NCBI RefSeq assembly: GCF_016920785.2
Contig: NW_024609857.1
Location: 191,717,027-191,781,026, forward strand
Direction: 5' to 3'
DNA length: 64,000 nt
Origin: Ixodes scapularis
Taxonomy: Eukaryota > Arthropoda > Arachnida > Ixodida > Ixodidae
The notes beneath the pieces are model-generated. The model was not told where the DNA came from. It saw only the letters and a list, made by a program, of their open reading frames with translations, and ran no database searches. The position numbers and the translations under genes are program-made. How positions within the stretch are numbered: the first letter of the stretch is position 1; each line of letters starts with the position of its first letter. Below, one piece after another: positions 1-8,846 of the stretch.

Positions 1-237
1 CCGTGCGCTGACAATGTAGTACAGCAAGGCCTCTTGTAGTTTCGGGTGCACCACCTTCCAAGGCCGCTTTCTTTTCGCGTTGAACTTCTCGCTCTCGAAA
101 GCCTGTAGGATATCGGCCACAATTTTTACGTACGTGGCCAAAGTGCTTCTCTTGACGTCGCAACTTTCCATCACTTGTCGAGAGACGCCGCCCTCCAAGG
201 CCCTCAGTATTTCCACTTTCGTCGCTAAATTCTTAGC
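1..237 (-). pseudogene. Tigger-like transposase, N-terminal psq/CENP-B-type DNA-binding domain (partial)
   Basis: The frame is open for 79 codons to the window edge. It begins AKNLATKVEILRALEGG, a helix-turn-helix of the pipsqueak/CENP-B N-terminal kind, continues through STLATYVK and ILQAFESEKFN, and reaches HPKLQEALL, which fits the start of the second CENP-B helix-turn-helix. In pogo/Tigger transposases these domains bind the terminal repeats. An in-frame TAG at 238-240 stands directly upstream and there is no ATG, so the start is lost or lies in an upstream exon. The DDE domain would be beyond base 1. The family call rests on motif pattern; no search was run. Confidence 0.72.
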
Positions 238-244
238 CTAGTAC

Positions 245-556
245 AGCTGCAACGGAAAACGAGTAGCACAACTGACCAGTAATCGGAGCGGCGAAATTGC
301 GACAACCGGCGCTATTTTTCCCGAGCGCCGATAGCGAGAGTGCCAGTCACGTTGCATTTTTCAATGCGGGGGTGGCCGGCGAAAAATTGAGGGATAGGAT
401 AGTTGTTAAAATGGCGGGCTTTAGGGACCCCGCGTTGAGGCATAAAACGTGACTGTCACTCTCGCTATTGGCACGCTCGGGAACAATAGCCCCGCGTGTC
501 GCGATTTTGCCATTCCGGTCGTCGGTCACATGTGCTACCCTTTTTCCGTTGCAGCA
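245..556. repeat. Imperfect inverted duplication inside the Tigger leader
   Basis: Bases 353 down to 245 read on the minus strand match 446-556 on the plus strand with a few mismatches and one small gap: both contain AACGTGACTG, CACTCTCGCTAT, GCTCGGGAA and TTTTTCCGTTGCAGC-like blocks. The loop is about 92 bp. The stem would fold into a long hairpin in any transcript of the element. Short open frames on both strands here (347-737) are by-products of the duplication. Confidence 0.75.
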
Positions 557-898
557 ATGCTTCTGCCGCTTCCGTGCCAGGAGGGTAACGCGCTGAAGCA
601 CAGCGATCCAGAGCAAAACTGGTGCGAAACACGGAGAACTGAAAGAGCGAAGAACCATGGGATAACCGGAAAAACCATGTGCGCACTTCGGATGGATAGC
701 GGTCACACCCGTTGGAACAGACGGTAGCTAGCGCCACCTGCCGAATTCGTCCGAATTAACCATAGTGCGCCGCGTTCCCTCCGAATTAACGAGCGTTTGC
801 TGCCATTGACTAATACATACGTTTGACGGGACCGGATCGGCAGTTCAAATTATCCGAATTTCCGAATTAGCGGGGGTTGAATTAACGAGGTTTTACTG

Positions 899-1599
899 TA
901 TTGGCATATTCATCACGGAAATAAAGTTGAGACTGACACATAGTCTGGAACGGAAGGGCGCCTACGTTTCTCTCGTATTAATTAATTATTAACCTTAGTT
1001 AAATATTGTTATTAGAGGGACTTGCCAGATTTAGTAGGACGTAAATCCACTATTTGTATCGGCCGTGCGATGGTATTTCGTTGCGCAGTTTCAAATCGTT
1101 ACAGTGATCTTGCGGAAAGGACTCGTATGGCGCGTCCCGCGTGAATTAGTCGCTAAAATTTTTATGAAAATTTCGGGGAGTACACGAAGTTTACAACGAA
1201 GTTTACGGATGACATCGCAGTCATCCGGATGTGAAACATGAACCTTAGAACTCTGGCTAAAAAAAAATCTATACGCCCCTTCCACCTAAGTGCAGCAACT
1301 GCTTATTTTTTAAAACGACGCATACAGTTCTCGCGCACGCACTTTGTAATCATATGTTCTGAAACTTGGCAACTCAGCATGTATTTTTCTGTTATCACCT
1401 ATATATCCTTCTTCTCACGCTGGTCGGTGTTTACCTAATCCAGCACACACATTCCTCCCAAAAGTATGAAAGTGAACCCTTTCTGCCGAATGTAAAGATA
1501 AAGTAGCGACAGTTCTATTTTTAAGTTGAAGAATACGCTGTAACCATAGGTGGGGCTGGACACGTTGACTGACGGTTCATTTAGGTTGGCTATCGTAAT
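899..1599. other. No gene seen
   Basis: AT-rich unique-looking DNA between the Tigger end and the first minisatellite patch. The minus-strand frame over 1435-1782 has no recognisable domain and runs into the minisatellite. Confidence 0.4.
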
Positions 1600-1945
1600 G
1601 GGTGGTTCCTGTTTCGACCCATTCCCAATATAGCCTTCCCGTTTGTACCTTCCCGTTTCGACCCGACTCAAAACGACCTTCTCGTTTCTGCTTATTTTCT
1701 TTAGTTTCATATATCTCATTGCCAACTGTTCAATCTCTTTTTTGTTTAGCATTCTCAGTGTATTTCTTTTTTTTCCGTCCACGCTGCTTGTAGCTGCTGC
1801 TTTAGGGGGGCTTAGGACTAGTCAAGCTGTACACACAGCTTTTTTCCAAAGCCCCCACCAACACTGTACCTTTCTTGTTGGAAAATAAACCTATTATTAT
1901 TATCCTTTCCCATTTCGCCCTATCCCGAAACAACCATCCCGTTCC
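1600..1945 (-). repeat. Degenerate GGGAAGGGT-type minisatellite, minus orientation, with a pyrimidine-rich tail
   Basis: On the minus strand 1602-1675 and 1908-1945 carry diverged copies of units such as GTCGAAACGGGAAGGTAC and TTGGGAATGGGTCGAAAC. The same units occur on the plus strand at 4681-4895. Between the patches lie a pyrimidine-rich run and AAAATAAACC followed by (TAT)n at 1879-1902, which resembles a retroelement 3' tail with a simple-repeat end; no coding part of that element can be recognised. Confidence 0.55.
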
Positions 1946-2163
1946 GGCCATTGCTCGTTATCAATTGGCATAATTCGTTTGTATTGTTCGTTAACAGTTG
2001 GTTAGGTTCAAGTGTCCAATGTTTGTCCTCCTTGCTCCACCTCACTTCTGCCTCTCCCGAAACAATCTTGGTGATATGGCACCGTAAGATGAAAGTTTGT
2101 CCGGGAGGGCTCACCTGAACGTTAACAGCTTCATCGATCTGATCAAACGGGATGAGGCCTTGA
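1920..2163 (-). other. Open frame with weak Ig-like look, no assignment
   Basis: A minus-strand frame contains GQTFILRCHI followed about 13 residues later by VRWSKED, a spacing that recalls the B-strand Cys and C-strand Trp of an immunoglobulin fold. There is no F-strand YxC and no start codon of its own: the frame enters from the adjoining hairpin and stops in minisatellite DNA. It could be a lone relic exon or chance. Confidence 0.2.
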
Positions 2164-2165
2164 CA

Positions 2166-2300
2166 AGACATAATTAAAAACGAAACAACGCAAAGACGAG
2201 AACAAAGTAAAAGGTAACCGAAAGGATACAGCGCTGTGTTCTGTCGGTTACCTCTTACTTTGTCCATCGTATTTGCGCTGTTTTGTTCTTAATTATGTCT
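2166..2300. repeat. 135-bp near-perfect palindrome (hairpin)
   Basis: Two arms of about 67 nt meet near 2233. Left arm AGACATAATTAAAAACGAAA and the reverse complement of the right arm, AGACATAATTAAGAACAAAA, stay about 80% alike to the centre CAGCGCTG. Memory suggests similar hairpins occur near tick PLEs, but no PLE coding sequence is directly attached here. I looked for the hammerhead core CTGATGA...GAAA known from some PLEs and did not see it. Confidence 0.8.
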
Positions 2301-3001
2301 GCATACCAACTAGCTCAAACTTCTGCGTTAATCAACCTTGACAAGGATATCTTTGCAGCAGCTTGCAAATGGTGGTGCCGTGAGGGCCAGGGGACAGCCG
2401 CCGACTATCAAAATTTAAGTGTCGCCTTTCTGATAATGCGATTTTCCTGCTCGACTTCCTCAACAAAGGCGATAGCATTTTGTGGTTTATGAATTTTCGT
2501 GTGAGCGCGAGGGTTCTGTGCTTGAACTCGTAAGAAAATGAAGTCGCAATCATATGCCTGTTAACTTGTCTGATGTCTCACTCTTCCAAATATCCCGTTC
2601 ACTAAGGAAGTTTTAGAATAACGTACGTAAACGCTTTGGATAACCTAAAGTAGCATCGCGATACAAAACCTAAGGCAACACTAATCTTTGCTTACTCAAA
2701 GTGCTTGCCTACGTTATTCTAAGACATCTTTATTGCACAGAGCGCGACACTGTTAGCGGGAACAAGGTATTGTTGATTTTCGCTGTTTGTCTCAAAGAAT
2801 CAAGAATGCCATCAATATTATTAATGTCTTTCAAAGTGCTCATCTGGGCCACTAACCCAAGCGGTACAATGTGTTACCTTCTAACCCTATTTCGAAGTAA
2901 CATGTAAAACGTCGTCAACATCGTGTTCGTGGTAACGTTGTCGCATAGTGTACATAGTCCGTTTCGTAGTTCCACATTTTGGGGACCATCTTGAAAGAAA
3001 C
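2301..3001. other. No gene seen
   Basis: AT-rich sequence between the hairpin and the PLE pair. The minus frame near 2330-2520 gives AIAFVEEVEQENRI, faintly like a PLE reverse-transcriptase segment, too short and broken to call. Confidence 0.3.
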
Positions 3002-3150
3002 ATAAGAAAAAGTACAACGAAGACCCTAACCAATTTCTTCAATGTTTCTTTCGTTTCGTTTCGTTTCGAAGCCAGCTCGGCTCCTTCTTCACGGGTGACT
3101 GTATATGGGCCCAAGGGTAGCAACCTGTCGTCGTTTTCTTCTCTTCTCTC

Positions 3151-3489
3151 TTAGCTTTGTTTTCTTCTTCTGTTCCTGTGTATGGCGCATTTTAGCCCGT
3201 GTATATAGCTCCTTGGAAGCGTTCCGGTGGATCGATTCAGGTTGTTGCTTGTATTTTGTATGTGCCAAGATTCTATTAAGAGCCGCTTTCTCCAGTTTCT
3301 TTCTGTGTCGAGGATGGAGCTGCTGTCAAAGCCAATGGCGTGGCCGGTCTTCTGAGCATGTTCCGCCAGTGCGCTGCCTTGGATGTTATTCTTCTTAACA
3401 TCATAATTATGTCTACGCAGACGTTCGGGAAAGTTCTTCGTTTCCCCCACATAAGAGGCGTCGCATTCGGCACAACGTCTGCGTAGTCA
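3151..3489 (-). pseudogene. PLE GIY-YIG endonuclease, C-terminal fragment, copy A
   Basis: Open for 113 codons, beginning right after a TGA. It shows a CAEC pair, then ASYVGETKNFPERLRRH (the YIG-type strand and catalytic Arg region), then SALAEHAQKTGHAIGF with the conserved His residues, RLLIESWHIQ containing the Glu expected at the metal site, and LNRSTGTLP near the end. These are features of the PLE endonuclease, which nicks target DNA. The reverse transcriptase that should precede it is missing, so this is a 5'-truncated copy. Confidence 0.85.
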
Positions 3490-3493
3490 TAAA

Positions 3494-3640
3494 CGTCATA
3501 AACATAAAGTATGTTTATGTTTATGTTTATGTTTATATTATGTTTATGTTTAGTAAACATAGAAAAAAACAAAAAAAAGTATGTTTATGTTTAGTAAACA
3601 TAAACATAAAACATAAACATAAAGTGCGTAGTCATAAACA
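3494..3640. repeat. (TTTATG)n hexamer repeat at the hairpin centre
   Basis: Runs of TTTATG or its complement fill the loop, in both orientations around a short A-rich spacer. The unit is not the arthropod telomere repeat TTAGG. Confidence 0.85.
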
Positions 3641-3645
3641 TAAAC

Positions 3646-3923
3646 CCGAACGTCTGCGTAGACATAAGTATGATGTTAAGAAGAATGACATCCAAGGCAG
3701 CGCACTGGCGGAACATGCTCAGAAGACCGGCCACGCCATTGGCTTTGACAGCAGCTCCATCCTCGACACAGAAAGAAACTGGAGAAAGCGGCTCTTAATA
3801 GAATCTTGGCACATACAAAATACAAGCAACAACCTGAACCGATCCACCGGAACGCTTCCAAGCAGCTATATACAAGGGCTAAAATGCGCCACACACAGGA
3901 ACAGAAGAAGAAAACAAAGCTAA
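3646..3923 (+). pseudogene. PLE GIY-YIG endonuclease, C-terminal fragment, copy B
   Basis: Homologous to copy A from PERLRRHKYDVKK onward and ends at the same codon. It lacks the SYVGET strand because homology begins at 3646, where the upstream codons come from the TTTATG repeat. Differences from copy A are few (for example RSYIHG to SSYIQG), which dates the two copies as close relatives. It cannot encode a working nuclease. Confidence 0.85.
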
Positions 3924-4229
3924 GAGAGAAGAGAAGAAAACGACGACAGGTTGCTACCCTTGGGCCCATATACAGTCACCCGTGAACAAGGAGCCGAGCT
4001 GGCTTCGAAACGTCGGGCACATTGAAGAAATTGGTTAGAGTCTACGTTGTACTTTTTCTTATTACTCACCTAACCAGGCGGAGTTCCGCCGAAATGTTTA
4101 CATGAAAGAAACATTTCAAGTGGTTAAAGTAGAAATATATTTTGTTGGAGCTTATCTGAAAGTGGTGTATATTTTAAGAATACGTTGACAATAAAAAAGC
4201 CGTTTACAAATCCCTGTAACGCCGAATTG

Positions 4230-4475
4230 GAGCGCAGCTCTTGAGGAGGAGTAGGGAAGGGTACTGGGGGGGGTCACGTCATCTGCGGGTAGTCACGTGA
4301 CCCCGGGGGGTCACGTGACCTTGGGGGGGGGTCACATGATCTAGGGGTCACGTGACCTCGGGGGATCACGTGACCTCGGGGGGGGGGGGGGTCACGTGAC
4401 CTCGGGGGGGGGGGGGGGGTCACGTGACCTCGGGGGTCACGTGACCCCCCCCCCCCCGGTTACGCCAACGCCGAC

Positions 4476-4515
<40 letters not shown>

Positions 4516-4551
4516 CTCAGGCTGGAAACGGGCCCCTAAGAGCTGCGCTCT
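4230..4551. repeat. GC-rich element with 16-bp inverted ends, CACGTG and (GCCGAC)n core
   Basis: AGCGCAGCTCTTGAGG at 4231-4246 faces CCTAAGAGCTGCGCTC at 4535-4550 as an inverted repeat. Inside are about eight GTCACGTGAC-type palindromes separated by G runs of up to 17 (4260-4455), then about eight GCCGAC units (4460-4515). It looks like a non-autonomous element whose middle has expanded as simple sequence. The CACGTG repeats are also E-box cores, though nothing here shows regulatory use. Confidence 0.6.
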
Positions 4552-4680
4552 AAAACTAGTTTACAACATAACTAAATAGCTCGTCGGCACCTTTGCATTA
4601 GCTGCATTAACGAAATTTCGGAACATATTCTTAAAGAGAAAATGTGCGCGGAAAATGTGCGGGGTTTTATACCAATGGGT

Positions 4681-4895
4681 TTAAACGGGACGGGCTCAAA
4701 AGTAAAAGGTGTTTCGGCTAGGGGTTCATATAAGAAAGGCGTTTCGCGAACAGGTTGAAACGGGACAGGTTCAAATGGGACGCGCGATTTGGGAATGGGT
4801 TGGAACGGGACGGGTTAAAACGGGAAGGTCGTTTTGGGAATGGGTCAAAACGGGACGGGTTCAAACGGGAATGGGTTCTTTCGGGCTACACCAAT
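4681..4895 (+). repeat. Degenerate minisatellite, units AACGGGACGGGTT
   Basis: Roughly a dozen diverged units of 17-20 bp, such as GAAACGGGACAGGTTCAAAT and TTGGGAATGGGTCAAAAC. It is the plus-orientation partner of the patches at 1600-1945. Confidence 0.7.
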
Positions 4896-5431
4896 CATAA
4901 TCAGGTCAGTACGACATACGCTTTTCATTGATGTTCATTGACATACGCTGTTGCCAGAAACACATTAGATGATATGACCTTGAAGATAGTATCCACGGCG
5001 GTCAGTCCTAACGGAGTCGTTTGTCGCTATAGGAAGCTTTAATCATCATTCCTCCAACTCTGATCGCGACGCCCGATACTCCGCAGACGCCTTTGCGCAT
5101 GCATCATATTGTTATCCGTTTTCGTTAACAGAGGCGTCGGAACGATCTGTCTGTTATATCGCGTGGGTACATCTCATAGATTTCGGGAAAGATTATGGGA
5201 CTTTGGGAAGAGGAAGGTTTCACGGGAAGCAGCATTCGCTCCGTTTACACACTGCTCTGTCTAATCCTACTCAGGTTTTGGCGAGCCTCATGAATTCATC
5301 TGGATTCGTACCAGGCCTTGTTCTCCCAATTCAGGAAAATTTCGATCAGTGCAATTAAGAACAAAATCCCGTCTTCAGCTGAGAATAGGGATGAGTGAGC
5401 AATCCAAGAACAACTAGAACGCAGACGCACT
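4896..5431. other. No gene assigned; possible trailing part of the minus-strand relic
   Basis: On the minus strand a few further open blocks follow the relic at 5432-6442, for example DVPTRYNRQIVPTPLLTKTD near 5100-5160, ending with a basic, hydrophilic stretch before a TAA near 5040. They could be its C-terminal continuation, but several stops intervene. Confidence 0.3.
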
Positions 5432-6442
5432 CTACTCTTCACATGCTATATGCTTGGACGTTAACGTTGTTTTTTTTTTGGCAAAGTTGTCAAGGCAAAC
5501 GCGAGCGCGTGGTTTTTCACCGTCTCCTTTGTATGTTAGCCAGTACGAAGGAGACGCAAGACAAAGTCACGTGCTCGTGGAGGACTTCGGGGCTGCAGCA
5601 ACCTAGAAACTAAGCTATAGCCTTGGCAACGCCGCACAGGACAGTTGACATCGAGCATATATGGTCGTTGCATAGTCGCACAAAGCGATCGATACGCAGC
5701 ATTTACCAGCAGTAACACAAAATAAACATTGTTAGAGTATCTTCCCATTCGGCAAACATAGAACCATCACTGTTCGCCGGGACAAAAACAACAACCGTTT
5801 CTTTGGATAGCAGCCGTCAGTAATGGAGCTTGTTTAGGAACCTTTTCTTGAGCCACGAACACTGTGTCAAAGAGGACCCCGGCCGAAAGTGATTTGTGGC
5901 TGCTTGAAGTGCTCTGCCCTCCATCGGCAATGCTAACAAGCGTGGGATCTGAATTGGGACCTAATATTAGGCCATCTTTGATAGAAGCATCGGGCGGGAG
6001 GAACCTATCTGGATGAGCTCTTTTGTATAATTTGTTTTCCTTTACGCCAGCACCGCACTTAGGCGACGTTTGATTGGATTGCTACTAATTTTCACAGAGA
6101 TGGGAACTGCGTTCACCTCACTACCTCGGGGCCTTTCGATGAACAATTCAATGAGTTCAGCTCTTGTTTCATTTGTTACGAGAAATAGAGAGTAGTGCAG
6201 GTCGTTCCGTCAGTACCAGAGTACTGAGAAGGAAGCAGAATTTACGGCATAACAGGATTGTCACCGTTTTCAGTGAAATTTGTAGCACACTTCCCGATTT
6301 GTTTCAGTTGAATACACGACAACTTAATTCGAAACAGCGAAATTCGGTCTCCGTCCGTGAAAATGAGACTTCTAACTAAATCCGAATCTTTCGCCCTTTT
6401 CCAACTTGTACCTTGATCAAAATATTCTGGCGGGCTAGTTGG
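5432..6442 (-). pseudogene. Broken protein-coding relic of unknown family
   Basis: Five successive blocks read like protein in changing minus-strand frames: 6242-6442 (66 codons, SWKRAKDSDLVRSLIFTDGD), 6042-6209 (55 codons, RAELIELFIERPRGSEVN), 5767-6081 (104 codons, GLILGPNSDPTLVSIADGG), 5703-5816 continuing past a stop (SMFAEWEDTLTMFILCYC) and a block ending at 5432 (ARVCLDNFAKKKTTLTSKH). Neighbouring blocks overlap or nearly touch, as expected of one gene broken by small indels and stops. No block has its own ATG, and no reverse transcriptase, integrase, transposase or GIY-YIG motif is present. The upstream edge abuts the 54-bp repeats. Total size of 330-470 codons fits a captured viral gene, such as a negative-strand RNA virus nucleoprotein, or a processed pseudogene. 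I do not recognise the family. Confidence 0.5.
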
Positions 6443-6450
6443 TTATACAT

Positions 6451-6674
6451 ACTAAATTACAAATAGCGCTAAGACAAGGACAGACGAAGAAGTGGAAAGG
6501 ACAGGCGCTATTACAAATAGCGCTAAGACAAGGACAGACGAAGAAGTGGAAAGGACAGGCGCTATTACAAATAGCGCTAAGACAAGGACAGACAAAGAAG
6601 TGGACGGGACAGGCGCTATTCCTGTCCTGTCCACTTCTTCTTCTGTCCTTGTCTTAGTGCTATTTGTAATTTAG
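6451..6674. repeat. Three 54-bp tandem units plus one inverted unit
   Basis: Units at 6457-6510, 6511-6564 and 6565-6618 each carry AGCGCTAAGACAAGGACAG and GAAGAAGTGG. From 6621 to 6672 the same unit appears inverted, and ACTAAATTACAAATAGC at 6451 is mirrored at 6674. The block can fold into alternative hairpins. I associate this motif with tick PLE termini, from memory only. Confidence 0.85.
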
Positions 6675-7197
6675 TTTGTACCTCGAAGAAATTTAAAATC
6701 TTTTTAGTTTCTAAACCTGAATTATAAAAAAAAATATAAATTTTCGAATTTATCGAGCCTGATTTATTAAAACAAATGGGAGATCTTCGAGCGCGAACTT
6801 AGAGAAACCTTGACTTTTTTTTTTTTTTTTTTTTTTTTGGGGGGGGGGGGGGGGTGGGGGAGGGAATTTGTATCTCAGTGGGAATCGAAAGTAGCGAACT
6901 TTTCGAATTCGAGCCTTAACGAGGTTTGAAAAGTTTGAAACCTTTCGATTTGAACTTTGGGAGGCTCGGAGCATGACTACTTAGAGGAGTTAGAACGGAC
7001 ATTTAGTCGGGGAATGGATTATTCTTATGGTAGAAAGTATAGAACGATTCACTTCAAGCGGATAGAATTAATTTGGTTCAGGGATCTTTCTTTCTTCACA
7101 CGACAGACTGAATCGCGATTTTGGTCTGAAGGCCATGTACCACATGACCGTCACGTCACCGATTCCTGCGACCTGCGCGTCGTACGCGGACACATGG
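6675..7197. other. No gene seen; T24-G16 homopolymer
   Basis: AT-rich sequence with an uninterrupted T run (6815-6838) joined to a G run (6839-6854). No coding signal. Confidence 0.5.
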
Positions 7198-7274
7198 AGA
7201 TCAGTGGCAGTCGGTTCATCGAACGACGTTTCATCGACAGATCGTTTCATCAACACGCAATGTTTCATCGACAA
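7198..7274 (+). other. FIERRF peptide repeat, copy A
   Basis: Translates to SRFIERRFIDRSFHQHAMFH. The minus-strand copy at 13104-13172 gives NEFIERRFMDSSFHRHGMFD with mostly third-base differences, and a third copy at 45683-45770 contains NQFMERRFVN. This copy is a fragment inside a longer open frame (6957-7316) with no other recognisable feature. Confidence 0.5.
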
Positions 7275-7528
7275 ATATCTTCATCGAAAAATCTTTTCAT
7301 CAACAGCTCACATTAGTTTTTTTCTGCAATAAGTTGCATGAGACTAGCCGCGTGTACGCGGCTAGTCTTATGCGTGTTCAGGTGAGTTGACATTTTTATA
7401 ATGAGTCGCCGCGAAGAACGCACGTCTGTGTGTGTGTGTGGGGGGGGGGGGGGGGGGAGGGTTAACGCGCACCCCAGTGATACACATGTGACCAAATGTT
7501 CCTAGAGCGGTCCATATCACTTGAGTGA
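7275..7528. repeat. (TG)n and G-run simple repeat (7427-7461) in non-coding DNA
   Basis: TGTGTGTGTG is followed by about 18 G with a short interruption. The rest of the interval shows no gene. Confidence 0.8.
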
Positions 7529-8061
7529 TTTTTTTTATTTATTTGACATACTGCCAGTTCTGATTAGGACTTTGACAGGAGTGGCAACGAGTTACACTTG
7601 TAAGAGCAACAGGTAAAACAAGACGGCAACGAAGCACAATGCAAGGAACACCAAAAAACAATGCAAATCAAGACTATAAAATAGTTAGGTTGCGTCCAAC
7701 TGGAAAAGGAATAATTCAAGATCGGTGGAAGAAAAGACATTTTCTGGCAACAGATTCCAGTCCCGCACCGTACGAGGAAAAAAGGAATACTTAAAATAAT
7801 CTTTATTGAATGAAAACTCTTGTAAGTGACGCGAATGTTTGTTACGAGTGATACGGGATTGGTGAAGGGTTAGGTAACGTGGTTGGTCAATCAGCAATGA
7901 ACACCCGTCTAGACTGAAGCAACGGAAGATTACACAGCGCATACAGCTCTGTCGGCGAATCTGATCTGCGATATCTAGAATAAATGAAACTCAAGGCCAG
8001 TCGCTGTACACTTCCTAGGTCGAGGATTAGGCTTTTCATGTGCAAAGCCCATACTTTAGAC

Positions 8062-8228
8062 CAGGCACATAGCCAGGATTTTGTTTCGGGGGGAGGGGGG
8101 GGGGGGGGGGCGCCCATGACAAAATGCTGTATGAGGGGGAGAGGGGAAGGAGGTTCCAGCAAAATGGAAGATTTCGGGGGGGGGGGGGGGGCCGGGCCCC
8201 ATGGGCCTCCCCCTTGGCTACGTGCCTG
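8062..8228. mobile_element. hAT-type MITE inside the LINE
   Basis: Inverted ends CAGGCACATAGCCAGG and (reverse complement of the right end) CAGGCACGTAGCCAAG enclose a G-rich 167-bp body. The flanks are perfect 8-bp direct repeats, CTTTAGAC at 8054-8061 and 8229-8236. CAG-type ends with an 8-bp duplication define hAT. Removing the insert and one repeat restores the LINE reading frame around LLEYASKVW. No coding capacity. Confidence 0.9.
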
Positions 8229-8846
8229 CTTTAGACGCGTATTCAAGCAGGGAACGAACCAGCATTTTGTAAGCGAGCAGTCTAGTCTCTGCAGATGCTA
8301 GTTTCAAGGACCCGGTCGTAGAAATGCTAGTGGTGTATTAGCTTTTTTAACAATGTTAGTCAGACGCATGTTCTATCGAAGGTCGCTCGATGTAGTAACA
8401 CCGAGGTACTTATAATTGTCTACTTTTTCTAGGAGGACGCCATCAAGACTGTACAGATAAACTAGGGGATTTAATTTATGTTTGATGGACATACAAACGG
8501 TTGTTCCTATATTCAGAGACATTTGCCACTTCGTGCACCATTCCTTAACCGTATGCAGGTTCGCGCTTAAATTACTTTGGTCAGACATAGTTATTACCTT
8601 AGTGTACAAAATACAGTAATCTGCAAAAAGACTCACGAGCACCGACATCTCTTTAACCAGATCGTCTATAAACATAAGACAAACAAACGGCCCCAGAACT
8701 GAGCTTTGTGGCACACCAGAAGTAACAGCACAAATATCCGAGTAGTTATCTTTAATGCTAACAAACTCCTTTCGATCGGAAAGAAATGACCCTATCCATC
8801 CTGACAGAGTTTTGTACTTTAGCATAGGTCTTATCTTGCACATTAA

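Larger units (their letters stand above)
1..898 (-). mobile_element. pogo/Tigger-like DNA transposon, 5' part, cut by window start
   Basis: Read on the minus strand, the element starts at 898 with CAGTAAAACCTCGTTAATTC, preceded by a TA dinucleotide at 899-900. That terminus and TA target are what I expect of pogo/Tigger members of Tc1/mariner. About 640 bp of leader follows, then a transposase DNA-binding domain that runs off the window at base 1. The leader holds a 110-bp inverted duplication (245-556). The catalytic half and the other terminus lie outside the window, so integrity cannot be judged, but a stop before the domain argues that this copy is dead. Confidence 0.75.
3002..4062. mobile_element. 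Head-to-head pair of Penelope-like element 3' ends (long hairpin)
   Basis: Bases 3428 down to 3002 (minus) and 3646 to 4062 (plus) are inverted copies of one PLE 3' end, nearly identical over about 420 bp: four residue differences in 97 translated codons. Each encodes the C-terminal GIY-YIG endonuclease region and the same non-coding tail with GAGCCGAGCTGGCTTCGAAA. The 217-bp loop holds extra endonuclease sequence on the minus side and TTTATG repeats. The near identity implies a recent inverted duplication or a twinned insertion. Confidence 0.85.

Noticed and set aside
2166..2300. Hammerhead ribozyme in the PLE-like hairpin
   Set aside because: The CTGATGA and GAAA core elements are not present in either strand of the hairpin.
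3494..3640. Hexamer repeats at a PLE junction suggesting telomeric DNA
   Set aside because: The unit is TTTATG, not TTAGG, and it occurs in both orientations at a hairpin loop.
6451..6674. Regular repeats suggesting a CRISPR array
   Set aside because: The 54-bp units are directly adjacent without unique spacers, one is inverted, and the genome is eukaryotic.
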